From Metallosphaera cuprina Ar-4 (GTDB lineage Archaea; Thermoproteota; Thermoprotei_A; Sulfolobales; Sulfolobaceae), in NCBI RefSeq assembly GCF_000204925.1, contig NC_015435.1, forward strand, positions 1,776,349-1,840,348: a stretch of 64,000 nucleotides of DNA, read 5' to 3'. Shown here one piece after another: positions 20,482 to 29,584 of the stretch. Each line of letters starts with the position of its first letter. Within the stretch, counting starts at the first letter, position 1. The position numbers and the translations under genes were made by a program. The notes beneath the pieces were generated by a model, which saw only the letters and a program-made list of their open reading frames with translations, was not told where the DNA came from and did no database searches.

Positions 20482-21696
20482 TCATCTTAGTCCAAAGAAT
20501 TCTCCTCTTCTAACATCTCTGTTCACAACCGCACCTGGGTAGATTCTAGCGTAAGAACCTATCTTCACACCCGGTAGAATTGACACATTAATTCCTGTCC
20601 TAACATGTGCTCCTATTATTGCTCCTAATTTCTTTCTTCCGCTATTTAACCTTTTTTCCTTGATATTAACGTATATATCTCTCTCATCAAATCTCAAATT
20701 CGCTATTAAAGTTCCCGCGCCAAAGTTAACATCCTCGGCTATTACACTGTCCCCAACATAGCTAAGATGAGGTATCTTTGTATTCTCCATGATTACTGAC
20801 TCTTTTACTTCAACAAAGGATCCAATCTTAGAGTTACTGCCTATAACGGTGTAAGGCCTTATATATGCGTTCGGTCCTATAGAAGAATTCTTCCCTATAT
20901 AGACTGGACCCTCGATAACGCTTCCATGTCTAACTATACTTCCTTCCTCTATAACTACTTCTCCTTTAATCATTACGTTACTCTCAATATTCCCCATTAC
21001 ACTACCATGAATACCGTTTAGCTCAGTCTTGTTCACCTCAATTATATCCCAGGGTCTACCCACGTCCTTCCAGACTGCGGAGGTCCTTACTACCTTCACT
21101 TTATTTCGTCTTGAGAAGTTAGTTAAAGCGTCTGTAAGCTCATATTCCCCTCTAGAAGAAATCTGCAGTTTATCTACAAATTCAAAAAAGTCTGGTGTGA
21201 CTTTAAATATTCCTCCGTTAATTAGATTCGATGGAGGAGACTGACTCTTTTCTATTATTCCACGTAGGTAACCACCCTCGTCTATCATCAGCGAGCCATA
21301 TTCTCCAGGATTAGGTACTTCAGCTCCTAATATCGCGCTTTCCTCCTGAGTTATGACGGCTTCTATCGATTCTTTTGTTGTATATATATCGCCATATATT
21401 ATTAAAATGTCATCAGAGAACTTAGGAACGTAGAACAGTGCTCCTCCCGTACCTTTTCTCTCTCCTTGTTTTACGAAACGAACATTGTTAAGCTTATAGA
21501 AGAAGGCCTCATAACTCTTTTCTAGCTGATCTGGGATTATAACATAAATATCAGGATTTTGTAATAATTCCCTTACAAACCTCAACGTTCTTTCGATTAA
21601 CGTCTCGCCTAAAATTGGAATGAAGGGTTTAGGTCTGGTATCAGTTATCGGTTCTAGTCTCTCTCCCTTACCCGCTGCTAGCAGCACTACTTTCAA
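20482..21696 (-). CDS. Bifunctional sugar-1-phosphate nucleotidylyltransferase/acetyltransferase
   Basis: GlmU-like enzyme (404 aa). The N-terminal half is a nucleotidyltransferase (LAAGKGERLEPITDTRPKPF; Mg site near IIYGDIY). The C-terminal half is a left-handed beta-helix of hexapeptide repeats (EGPVYIGKNSSIGPNAYIRP, ending with IGAHVRTGINVSILPGVKIG). It resembles the characterised Sulfolobus tokodaii enzyme that makes UDP-GlcNAc and dTDP-glucose type products. Its start overlaps the S3Ae gene end by 29 bp. Confidence 0.88.
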   Translation of the reverse strand: MKVVLLAAGKGERLEPITDTRPKPFIPILGETLIERTLRFVRELLQNPDIYVIIPDQLEKSYEAFFYKLNNVRFVKQGERKGTGGALFYVPKFSDDILIIYGDIYTTKESIEAVITQEESAILGAEVPNPGEYGSLMIDEGGYLRGIIEKSQSPPSNLINGGIFKVTPDFFEFVDKLQISSRGEYELTDALTNFSRRNKVKVVRTSAVWKDVGRPWDIIEVNKTELNGIHGSVMGNIESNVMIKGEVVIEEGSIVRHGSVIEGPVYIGKNSSIGPNAYIRPYTVIGSNSKIGSFVEVKESVIMENTKIPHLSYVGDSVIAEDVNFGAGTLIANLRFDERDIYVNIKEKRLNSGRKKLGAIIGAHVRTGINVSILPGVKIGSYARIYPGAVVNRDVRRGEFFGLR

Positions 21697-22330
21697 CTGT
21701 TTGTGTAACCTCCTTCTCTGACTCCTTGATTAATGGCACTAAGAGAACCTTAGATTTCTCTATCTCAGCTTTCCTTAACGGGGCTATTTTCTTCGCTTCA
21801 TTAAAAATGTTATTTGCTAGGTTCCCGAAAATCATTTCCTGTATGAATTCATCGAACGTCTTTCCTTCAGCAGACTTCTTGACTACGTCCTCCATGATCT
21901 TCCTTATCACTGTAGCCTGATCCCTGTGGATCCTGTATGCGGTGAGCGCAAGCGTCTTTATCCTTAAAGTGTAACCGTCTTTCGTTGTGATATCAATGAC
22001 CTTATTTATTTTAGAGCTTTTCCTCCTAACTAAGGATCTGATGTAATCTCTGGACAACTCATGACCAGCAAATTGTGTAAATAGCCTCTCTCCTTCATTT
22101 CTGTATATCTTAAAGTATATATGAACATAAACCGTACTAAAATCGCCTGTTAAATCGTAGAGAGTGGTTTCCACTTTTCTTCCAATGGCCTGTGAAACTT
22201 CAAATGCAGGCGTTGAGCCTAACGATACCTCACCGAAAATTTTCGGTGAGTAAATAGAGAACCATTTCTTCATTCTCCACTTATCCTTAATTTGACCTGT
22301 ACCGCTTTTGCCGCTTGATCTAGATGACAT
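21668..22330 (-). CDS. rps3ae: 30S ribosomal protein S3Ae (eS1)
   Basis: Small-subunit protein of 220 aa with a basic N-terminus and KDKWRMKKWFSIYSPKIFGE, then GSTPAFEVSQAIGRKVETTL. The order TrmJ, S3Ae, nucleotidyltransferase is compact and cotranscription is likely. The C-terminal tail is rich in Glu/Ser. Confidence 0.95.
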   Translation of the reverse strand: MSSRSSGKSGTGQIKDKWRMKKWFSIYSPKIFGEVSLGSTPAFEVSQAIGRKVETTLYDLTGDFSTVYVHIYFKIYRNEGERLFTQFAGHELSRDYIRSLVRRKSSKINKVIDITTKDGYTLRIKTLALTAYRIHRDQATVIRKIMEDVVKKSAEGKTFDEFIQEMIFGNLANNIFNEAKKIAPLRKAEIEKSKVLLVPLIKESEKEVTQTVESSAASSG

Positions 22331-22363
22331 TAATCAACATGTGTAGGAAAAGAGTATAAAAAC

Positions 22364-23062
22364 TCATTCTTGAGTGTGAAGGATCCTCATATATACTTTC
22401 CTGAGGAATCTAACGACTGCCCTACCTTCTTCCTCATCTCTAATACCTCTAAATAAAGATCTTTTAGTTGCAACGTACATAGCATCGTCTCCATCCGATC
22501 TCCTTACATCATTATAGATGAGTTTTACATATTTATCTATAAATCCTAAAGTTTCTGATGATACATTCATATCGTTGCTTATCCTATTCTCGTTCACCTT
22601 GCTTTTCCAAAGTTCGTAAAGTATTATACTCACGGCATGTGACAAGTTTAAAACTGGATAGTCTCTATTTGCTGGAATAAAAACCATTATATCGGTCATA
22701 GCTATTTCTTCCCTAGTCAGACCTACGCTCTCTCTTCCAAAAACTAACCCAACTTGCCTTCTTCCGATAAGACTTGAAATTTCCCAAGGTGCCATAGACT
22801 TTCTAAGCATGTCTCCTTTGGAATCTGCAATACTAGACGTGGAGATTTTCAGATCCAGATCTTCTATGGCGTCTTCTAGTTTATCAACTACTTTAGCTCT
22901 TTCTAAGAATGTGTTGCCTTTTGCCGAAAATTGCTTCGCCTTATCTAGATCGCATTTGGGATTAACAATGTATAGCTGATCAACGTCAAAGTTTTTACAT
23001 AGTCTAGCTATAAACCCTACGTTGTACTCTCCTTCAGGTTCTACCAATATAACTCTTATCAA
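22364..23062 (-). CDS. trmJ: tRNA 2'-O-methyltransferase TrmJ (SPOUT)
   Basis: Predicted Cm32 tRNA methyltransferase. The 232-aa protein starts IRVILVEPEGEYNVGFIARLC and carries the knot motifs QVGLVFGRESVGLTREEI and IPANRDYPVLNLSHAVSIIL. The Sulfolobus acidocaldarius homolog is known to methylate C32. It overlaps the upstream methyltransferase gene by 29 bp. Confidence 0.88.
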   Translation of the reverse strand: MIRVILVEPEGEYNVGFIARLCKNFDVDQLYIVNPKCDLDKAKQFSAKGNTFLERAKVVDKLEDAIEDLDLKISTSSIADSKGDMLRKSMAPWEISSLIGRRQVGLVFGRESVGLTREEIAMTDIMVFIPANRDYPVLNLSHAVSIILYELWKSKVNENRISNDMNVSSETLGFIDKYVKLIYNDVRRSDGDDAMYVATKRSLFRGIRDEEEGRAVVRFLRKVYMRILHTQE

Positions 23063-23633
23063 TCACCTTCACCGCCTTTAATATCTCGAATCCGACTACG
23101 ATCTCTTTGACTTTGTCTACTTCCAAGCTCCTCTCCTCGAGGATTTTAAATAACTTTTCCTCATCTGTGAAGCTAGAGTAAACAAAATAATACTTCCTAG
23201 ATCTTGTCAGAAGCAAAAGTCTATTCAATTGTTCTAGTCCACCTATTCCTCCAGACCAACTATATCCAATCCAACTTGAAGTCTCTGATACCGGAAGATA
23301 CGGAGGATTAAATATGACACTGTCAAACGCTACGTCTCTTAAACAGGTAGTTAGGTCACAGTTTAACACGTCTATATCGATGTTATTTAGCCTAGCTGAA
23401 CATTGGGTTACTAAAGAGGCAAAAGGATTTATATCTACTGATATTACCCTAGCACCTAAAGAATGTGCTACGATACCTAAGATACCTGATCCAGACCCTA
23501 CGTCCAATACGCTCTCACCTTTTTCCAAATCGAGAATTGACGCCAAGAGCTCAGAATCCTCAGCTGGCTCGTATACGTTATCGTCTAAGCATAGCTTATA
23601 CCCAAGGTAGCTAAAATATCTATAACCATCCAT
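23034..23633 (-). CDS. HemK2/Mtq2-like protein methyltransferase
   Basis: Class I SAM methyltransferase of 199 aa with motif I VLDVGSGSGILG and catalytic motif NPPYLPV, typical of N5-glutamine methyltransferases acting on release factor aRF1 (Mtq2/HemK2). Some archaeal relatives may instead modify nucleic acids or lysine. It overlaps rsmA by 49 bp and trmJ by 29 bp, forming a three-methyltransferase operon. Confidence 0.8.
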   Translation of the reverse strand: MDGYRYFSYLGYKLCLDDNVYEPAEDSELLASILDLEKGESVLDVGSGSGILGIVAHSLGARVISVDINPFASLVTQCSARLNNIDIDVLNCDLTTCLRDVAFDSVIFNPPYLPVSETSSWIGYSWSGGIGGLEQLNRLLLLTRSRKYYFVYSSFTDEEKLFKILEERSLEVDKVKEIVVGFEILKAVKVIDKSYIGRT

Positions 23634-24238
23634 GGTTTAAAATCCCTCAATCTTTTGTCACTCGATGAGTTTAGCCCACACAACTTAGCTATATTATTTA
23701 AGGATTTATTTCTATATTTGCTAATACACGCTATTACGTCTGTTACCTTTTGATCGTACTGCCTAGATCTTTTTAGAGATACTAGTGCTGAGAAAATTCT
23801 AGGGGCGGGCCTAAATGAGGAAGGCGGTATAACAAACAATTTATTTATTTCAAAATAATAATTCAGTATAAAAGATATGAACGTTGGGTAGTCAATTACC
23901 TTATTAACAAAATCCTCTTGAAGTATCAACAGTAACCTTGAAATTCCATTGATTTTAATTATCTCCATAAAAAAGTCATAGGTAATGGAATAGGGTAAAG
24001 AGGAGATAATTTGCCCACGTAAAACGGGAAGTTTCCTAGCATCACCCTGAATCGGATTGTAATTTTTGAGAAAAGATAACAATCTCTGATCAATTTCAAT
24101 ACATAAATCAGGCGATACGACTTCTGAGAGATTACCCTTACCACATCCTATTTCAATTAGAGGTCGTTCTGTAGAAATATTATCAGAAATCTTTCTTATA
24201 ACGTCTTTATCTACAAGGAAGTTCTGAGAATAATTCAT
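23585..24238 (-). CDS. rsmA: 16S rRNA dimethyladenosine transferase (RsmA/Dim1)
   Basis: Methylates the two adenosines of the helix 45 loop in 16S rRNA. At 217 aa it is shorter than bacterial KsgA, as in other crenarchaea. NYSQNFLVDKDVIRKI and EIGCGKGNLSEVV (motif I) are clear, and FRPAPRIFSALVSL closes the catalytic domain. The catalytic NLPY motif reads SLPY here (ISSLPYSI), a departure from consensus. Confidence 0.87.
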   Translation of the reverse strand: MNYSQNFLVDKDVIRKISDNISTERPLIEIGCGKGNLSEVVSPDLCIEIDQRLLSFLKNYNPIQGDARKLPVLRGQIISSLPYSITYDFFMEIIKINGISRLLLILQEDFVNKVIDYPTFISFILNYYFEINKLFVIPPSSFRPAPRIFSALVSLKRSRQYDQKVTDVIACISKYRNKSLNNIAKLCGLNSSSDKRLRDFKPWMVIDILATLGISYA

Positions 24239-24852
24239 TCGTGTCTTATCCTTTCTAGGTAACCTATATATTTCTGTTCTTGGTTTCTCTTTTCGGTCTC
24301 TGTAGGGTAGACAAATAGAAAGTATTTATCTTCACGCTTTATTTCGAGTAATATTCTTTTCTTTAATATCTCTTTTACTCCCTTAATCCCTACTCTATCT
24401 TCTATGTCCTTATAACTTGTAAAGGGACTCTTCTTCCTCTCTTCAAGGATTATTCTAAGGGTCTTTTTACCTATGTCAGGGAGTAACTCCAGCGCATGAA
24501 GCTTTAGAGTTAAGGCCTCCGCCTTATTAAAGAAGTTCACGAATTGATGTTCCTTCTCTGTGATTATTTTTTCTATTATCTTGGCAAGATTGTCTCTGGC
24601 TAGCGAGGTTAGATCTTCATACCCTATTAGGACGTCAACTCTCAGAAGAGGAGGCTCATGATCTCTATCTATCTTTTCCTCGAGCTGGATTTTATCGGTT
24701 AGAGGAAAAGCTTCCATAAGTATAAAGAAATCTTCTCCTAACAATTGAAGTAGTGGCTTATTTTTGTGCCATGAGTGCCTATCTAGAGGATTTCCATCTC
24801 TAAGGTAATCCAGTACGTAGACATATTGCTCTCTCGGTCCCTTCTTGCTCAT
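24235..24852 (-). CDS. DUF655 family RNA-binding protein
   Basis: A 205-aa archaeal protein conserved beside rsmA. It starts YVYVLDYLRDGNPLDRHSWH, has an OB-like central segment, and a helix-hairpin-helix near residues 115-150 (LELLPDIGKKTLRIILEERK). Probably binds nucleic acid; function unknown. The four-base overlap with rsmA (ATGA type) implies translational coupling. Confidence 0.8.
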   Translation of the reverse strand: MSKKGPREQYVYVLDYLRDGNPLDRHSWHKNKPLLQLLGEDFFILMEAFPLTDKIQLEEKIDRDHEPPLLRVDVLIGYEDLTSLARDNLAKIIEKIITEKEHQFVNFFNKAEALTLKLHALELLPDIGKKTLRIILEERKKSPFTSYKDIEDRVGIKGVKEILKKRILLEIKREDKYFLFVYPTETEKRNQEQKYIGYLERIRHE

Positions 24853-24895
24853 AGTGCCACAGGTAAGCTTATGTAATTAAGATTATTAAAGACAA

Positions 24896-25231
24896 TCAGG
24901 CCGATTTATATTTCTTTACTAATCGTACTATATTATCTATATCTTCCTGAGAAAAGGTCTTATTCTCTATAACTAAGATAGCTCTAAGCTCGTCTGGAGT
25001 TTCAGGGCATATACTACTTATCATTGCCCTTACTTCTTTCTTACTAACTAAGGGCTTGAGTTCTTCCATAAGTTGTTTGGCATTTTCCGAAGAACACTTC
25101 TCAATAGAATTGAGATATTCGAAAGTTTTCTGAAGTATTGAAGATGACCCTGCCTCTATTGCTTCCTTCAGGATCTCTTTAGCTACAGAATAAGGAACAT
25201 AATCCTCTTCAATTATCTGAAATGAAGACAT
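24896..25231 (-). CDS. rpo4: RNA polymerase subunit Rpo4 (RpoF)
   Basis: Forms the Rpo4/Rpo7 stalk of archaeal RNA polymerase. The 111 aa include VPYSVAKEILKEAIEAG, the central helix and the C-terminal HRDC-like IVRLVKKYKSA. It lies between L21e and DUF655, its conserved archaeal location. Confidence 0.92.
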   Translation of the reverse strand: MSSFQIIEEDYVPYSVAKEILKEAIEAGSSSILQKTFEYLNSIEKCSSENAKQLMEELKPLVSKKEVRAMISSICPETPDELRAILVIENKTFSQEDIDNIVRLVKKYKSA

Positions 25232-25245
25232 TTTGAAAAACCACT

Positions 25246-25545
25246 CTACGACTTAATTTCGACCAGATGTTCTGGCCTAACTATGAGTACCTTTTCTTTC
25301 TCTCCTAGAGAGACTTTTACTTCGTAAGCCTTACCTCTCTTCTTCAGAATAGCCCCTACTTTTCCTTGATACCTCCTATGAGGCATTCCACTATGAGTCG
25401 AGGAGTTGATTTTGATTATAACTTTTTGTCCTTCTTGGAAATCATCCATTAGTCTACCAAGAGAAGGAACTGCCCCCTTTTCTCTAGGCGATTTTTTTAG
25501 AAGCTTTCTGCTTCTAGTTCTATTCCCCCTAGAATGCGAGACCAT
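25246..25545 (-). CDS. rpl21e: 50S ribosomal protein L21e (eL21)
   Basis: A 99-aa large-subunit protein. I start at the ATG of MVSHSRGNRTRSRKLL, the normal eL21 N-terminus; the frame extends three codons further upstream. Other conserved blocks are INSSTHSGMPHRRYQGKVG and VRPEHL. It is probably the first gene of the Rpo4-DUF655-RsmA operon. Confidence 0.93.
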   Translation of the reverse strand: MVSHSRGNRTRSRKLLKKSPREKGAVPSLGRLMDDFQEGQKVIIKINSSTHSGMPHRRYQGKVGAILKKRGKAYEVKVSLGEKEKVLIVRPEHLVEIKS

Positions 25546-25627
25546 GAGAAACACTGAGAAACAGAGGAAATGCTAATAAATTAAATTTTCGGATAAACCT
25601 TTAAGCACTGGCTACAAAACATAACAT

Positions 25628-25725
<98 letters not shown>

Positions 25726-25814
25726 CTTCGTTATCTACGAAGAAGTCCTAACTTTATAACACGGTATAATTACAGCGGAAAACTTTTATGGCAAGAGGAG
25801 AGATGAGATTTAGT

Positions 25815-25903
25815 CCCGCCGTAGCTCAGCCCGGTTCAGAGCGCCCGGCTGTAGATAAGGGGCAGTTACCGGGTGGTCCGGGGTTCAAGTCCCCGCGGCG
25901 GGA
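25815..25903 (+). tRNA. tRNA-Tyr (GTA) with 13-nt intron
   Basis: Acceptor stem CCCGCCG/CGGCGGG with discriminator A; the C1-G72 pair is characteristic of archaeal tRNA-Tyr. Anticodon stem CCCGG/CCGGG surrounds CTGTAGA, split after position 37 by ATAAGGGGCAGTT. The T loop is TTCAAGT. Confidence 0.95.
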
Positions 25904-25998
25904 TTCTCTCTCGTAAAGTTAAGGTGAGCTATATCGAAACTATATCCACTCAATTTATAAACGCGGCTTAGCCCTACTCTTAATAGGTGTTTCGTTTT

Positions 25999-26226
25999 AT
26001 GGCTGAAACCGCACATAAGCTACTTGCAGAATCAGTAGGTAGTCTAGTCCTAGTAAAGCTAAAGGGTAATAAGGAAGTGAGGGGTTACCTAAAAAGTTAC
26101 GATCAGCACATGAACCTGGTTCTCTCTGACTCGGTAGAGATTCAAAACAACAATGACGAGAAAAAGATGGGGACAATAGTTATAAGAGGGGATAACGTAA
26201 TCCTCATATCGCCAATACAGCAATGA
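25999..26226 (+). CDS. Sm-like archaeal protein (LSm/SmAP)
   Basis: Ring-forming RNA-binding protein of 75 aa. The Sm1 motif is [26 protein letters not shown] and Sm2 is [15 protein letters not shown] (IRGDNV is the archaeal signature). I prefer ATG 25999 (MAETAHKLL), the family's usual start, over an in-frame GTG at 25987. L37e follows after 13 bp, the widely conserved LSm-L37e pair. Confidence 0.95.
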   Translation: MAETAHKLLAESVGSLVLVKLKGNKEVRGYLKSYDQHMNLVLSDSVEIQNNNDEKKMGTIVIRGDNVILISPIQQ

Positions 26227-26233
26227 GGTTTGA

Positions 26234-26424
<191 letters not shown>

Positions 26425-26425
<1 letters not shown>

Positions 26426-27336
26426 TGGAATTTGGTTGGAGTTGGCATATCGAGTGGCAGTCCGCATATGAGTTCCACGGTCATCACATAGACCAGGTTC
26501 TGGAAGATATAACAACCAAATATCAGAGAGTTATGGTAGCCCGTCTAACTAGATTCGGTAAATCGCTGATAATAGATGGTAAAATACAATCTACAGTGTT
26601 CGATGAATATATATATCACGAAACTTTAGTTCATCCTTTACTTTTATCTCTAAGGAACCCAGAAAGGATCCTAATATTAGGTGGAGGAGAGGGAGCCACT
26701 TTAAGAGAGGTCCTAAGGCATAAAACCGTAAAGAAAGCTGTAATGGTCGATATAGACCAAGCAGTTATAGATTTCGCAAGAAAACATCTTACAGAGTGGC
26801 ATAGAGGTTCATTTGATGATCCAAGAGCAGAAATAGTGATAGATGACGCTCTTAACTTTATCCAAAGGAATAAAGAGACTTTTGATGCAATCATCCTTGA
26901 TCTTACTGATCCTATTATGGGCAACTCGTCATACAAGCTATACACGAGAGAGTTTTACGAAAAACTTAGCAATTCGATTAATGAAGGTGGTGGCATAGTA
27001 ACCCAAGCGACATCACCTTCGTTCAGCATAGACACCTTCTCTGGTATTTATAATACAATTAGATCGGTATACCATACTACAAAGGCATCAATAACGTATG
27101 TTCCATCATTTGATGGACTTTGGGGATTCGTTTATGCGTATAAAGGTAGCGTTGATACCAGAATGTCTTCCGAGACAATAAACAAGTTAATTGAAGATCG
27201 AATAAATGGTAAACTTAGATTTTATGATGGGGAAACCCATTCGACGTTGTTCAACATCCCAAAGAATATTAGAGAAAAACTCTCTTCAGAATCAAGAATA
27301 TCTACAGAGAACAATCCAGTTACCGTTCCTGCTTAA
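26425..27336 (+). CDS. speE: Spermidine synthase/polyamine aminopropyltransferase
   Basis: Transfers aminopropyl from decarboxylated SAM to a diamine or agmatine. The 303-aa protein has [18 protein letters not shown] (SAM-site GGGEG), the acidic residue in [13 protein letters not shown], the catalytic region [19 protein letters not shown] and an N-terminal substrate-domain segment [16 protein letters not shown]. Crenarchaeal homologs accept several polyamines. It is translationally coupled to L37e. Confidence 0.92.
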
Positions 27337-27370
27337 TTTTTAAGTTTGCACAGATGATACTCTATAAAAT

Positions 27371-27478
27371 GCCGGGGTGCCCGAGCGGACCAAGGGGGTA
27401 GGCTCGAGACCGTTCCAGCGTAAAGGGAGCTACCTACTGCCTCTAAGAGGTACACGGGTTCGAATCCCGTCCCCGGCG
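27371..27478 (+). tRNA. tRNA-Ser (CGA) with intron of about 23 nt
   Basis: Class II tRNA: acceptor GCCGGGG/CCCCGGC with discriminator G, a long variable arm (CCTCTAAGAGG), and T arm CGGGTTCGAATCCCG. Anticodon stem GTAGG/CCTAC; loop CTCGAG+A with anticodon CGA, interrupted after position 37 by an intron running ACCGTTCC to GGGAGCT. Ser identity follows from anticodon, discriminator G and variable arm. Confidence 0.92.
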
Positions 27479-27519
27479 TATGACTTAGATTTTTTAGTAT
27501 GTTAAATAATATGATCCAT

Positions 27520-27617
27520 GCGGGGGTGCCCGAGCATGGTCAAAGGGGGTAGGCTCAGGACCTTAGTGAGAACCCTACTGGAGTAGTCCTGCGCGGGTTC
27601 AAATCCCGCCCCCCGCA
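27520..27617 (+). tRNA. tRNA-Leu (CAG) with 13-nt intron
   Basis: Very similar to the tRNA-Leu (TAA) gene at 25628, with the same acceptor stem, D arm and 3' half. Anticodon stem GTAGG/CCTAC; loop CTCAGG plus C38, split after position 37 by ACCTTAGTGAGAA. Length (98 nt) and intron length match the other copy. It forms the left border of the gene-poor arsB region. Confidence 0.93.
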
Positions 27618-28145
27618 CGTTAAAAAGCTAGATATGTCAATTTAGGAACAGATAATAAAATAGTTAGAAGAGGCTCGAATCTTAGTTAACGTGACCCAGA
27701 ACTCTTTTAGCATAAAAATAAAATTAGCGATTTTAATACGACCTCCTCAGAAGAAGGAAAGAGGTTTAGGGTTGCAACGCTCCCCTTTCCCAAGTGGGCT
27801 GCAGAAAAGATAACTATAAGAAACCTAAAGGTAGATGCAGGCCAGAGGAGTACGTAAAACTTCTCTTCATCACTGTAACTTTTTTTGGAACTTTTTGATT
27901 TAAATGTGTATACTATAGTAAGGATTCGCACGAAGTTCCTCTTTCTTTGCATCGAAAATGTAGAACTCAGATGGCTGAAAGATAACTGAAAGCCCGGGTT
28001 ATGAGGCTAAAGGTACTGTTCCTGCATAGAATATAAACCATACAGTTGTGAATGTAACGAAAGAACTTGGAATTATATATAACGTAAGAGAAGGCTTAAA
28101 ATGCTTACCAACGAGATGATAAACTGAGCTGACGTTGTGATAAAG
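27618..28145. other. Gene-poor region left of arsB
   Basis: No intact gene is supported. A start-less plus-strand frame around 27728-27860 encodes protein-like text (RFRVATLPFPKWAAEK, then ITIRNLKVDAGQ), suggesting a decayed coding remnant; I cannot identify its family. Other frames look random. Confidence 0.35.
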
Positions 28146-28304
28146 ATGAGCTGCTTCGTTAAAGATGTATGTCCTGCATCAATTCTTACTAGAACGCAGA
28201 GAAAACTCATTAAATGGAACATTAATAATTCAAATGACAAATTAATTGAAAGAGAAAGGAAAATTAGGGATGAAATGAAATCAAGGATCTTGAGGTCAGC
28301 ATGA
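28146..28304 (+). CDS. Small basic/charged protein coupled to the arsB gene
   Basis: A 52-codon ORF (MSCFVKDVCPASILTRTQRK ... RILRSA) ending in a TGA that overlaps the permease ATG as ATGA. The first half resembles nothing I know; the second is strongly charged and predicted helical (SNDKLIERERKIRDEMKSRI). The coupled stop/start argues for a real translated gene, perhaps a regulator or the tail of a truncated one. Two cysteines (residues 3 and 9) could bind metal or arsenite, but this is speculation. Confidence 0.45.
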   Translation: MSCFVKDVCPASILTRTQRKLIKWNINNSNDKLIERERKIRDEMKSRILRSA

Positions 28305-29584
28305 AGTTCATGCTGATAGTTTCATTTGTTATATTCCTAGCCACGCTGGCGATGGTCATAATAAGGCCTAGAAATATAGGGATTGGGTATTCCGCAATTG
28401 CTGGCGCCGTGGCAAGTTTGCTACTTGGAATAACCACGGTACGCGATGTGTACATAGTGTGGGGGATCGTCTGGAACGCCACTTTCACCTTTGTAGCGGT
28501 GATAATAGCGTCACTAATTTTTGATGAGGCTGGATTCTTTGAATATGCAGCAGTAAGGATAGCTAAATTTGCTAACGGTAACGGCTTAAAATTATTTGTA
28601 CTGATCATAGTGCTTGGCGCCGGGATTTCTGCAGTTTTTGCAAACGATGGCACAGCGCTGATCCTAACGCCTATAGTCTACACATTGTTGACCAGGGTAG
28701 GAGTGGATAAGAAGCATGTAGTGCCATTTATAATGGCTACTGGTTTCATAGCTGATTCGGCGAGCCTACCACTCGTAGTGAGCAACCTTGTTAACATAGT
28801 GACAGCAAGCTATTTCTCGATTTCCTTCCTGGATTACGCTAGAGTGATGATCCTGCCTGACCTGATGGCAATAATAGCTAGCCTGGCTTTTATGTTATTG
28901 TACTTCAAGAATAGCATTCCGTATAAATACGATGTCAAAAAGCTTGACAATCCCGAAGATGCAATAAAGGATCCCCTTACTTTTAGGCTGGCAATGCCAA
29001 CCATTATACTACTGATAATATCGTATTCAATAGGTGGAATATATAACGTGCCTGTAGCGTTTATAGCTGTCCCAGTTGTTGCCGTGCTCTTTCTGGTTGC
29101 CAGGATAAATGGAAAAATAAACACGAACAGGATACTGCGCGTTGCTCCATGGCAGATAGTGATCTTCTCTCTAGGAATGTACCTGGTGGTCTTTGGGCTT
29201 GGCAGGGAAGGTTTTACAGAGATCCTTTTCTCCTTGCTTGCTACATTTTCCAAGTTAGGAGGACCATTTCCGACTTTACTTTCAGGTTACCTTTTTGCAT
29301 TGATTGCAGCAACAATGAATAACATGCCTTCAGTTATGATCGGGAACCTTGCTATTTCAAGGTTCACTGACCCAGCTTCTCTGATATATGCCAACGTTAT
29401 AGGGAATGACATAGGTCCTAAGTTTACGCCTATAGGTTCCCTTGCTACTCTTCTCTGGCTTTACACGCTTGATAGGAAGGGAGGAATAAAAATTTCCGCA
29501 ATGTACTACATGAAAATTGGGTTCTTGATAGCAATACCTGTGCTATCGTTTTCCCTCCTTGCGTTGTGGTTGGTCACTACATGA
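28301..29584 (+). CDS. ArsB/NhaD-type ion transporter (arsenical pump-like)
   Basis: Integral membrane protein of 427 aa with about ten to twelve hydrophobic segments. Signatures of the ArsB/NhaD superfamily are VFANDGTALILTPIVYTLL near residue 115, the loop ADSASLPLVVSNLVNIV, and the C-terminal inverted repeat NNMPSVMIGNLAIS with IGNDIGPKFTPIGSLATLLW. It probably exports arsenite; Na+/H+ exchange is possible. Codon use is somewhat GC-richer than neighbours and the gene lies in decayed DNA between two tRNAs, suggesting transfer. Confidence 0.8.
   Translation: MKFMLIVSFVIFLATLAMVIIRPRNIGIGYSAIAGAVASLLLGITTVRDVYIVWGIVWNATFTFVAVIIASLIFDEAGFFEYAAVRIAKFANGNGLKLFVLIIVLGAGISAVFANDGTALILTPIVYTLLTRVGVDKKHVVPFIMATGFIADSASLPLVVSNLVNIVTASYFSISFLDYARVMILPDLMAIIASLAFMLLYFKNSIPYKYDVKKLDNPEDAIKDPLTFRLAMPTIILLIISYSIGGIYNVPVAFIAVPVVAVLFLVARINGKINTNRILRVAPWQIVIFSLGMYLVVFGLGREGFTEILFSLLATFSKLGGPFPTLLSGYLFALIAATMNNMPSVMIGNLAISRFTDPASLIYANVIGNDIGPKFTPIGSLATLLWLYTLDRKGGIKISAMYYMKIGFLIAIPVLSFSLLALWLVTT

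Noticed and set aside
27707..27952. 81-aa minus-strand ORF
   Set aside because: No SD, no recognisable domain; the opposite strand in this place has the more protein-like (broken) frame.
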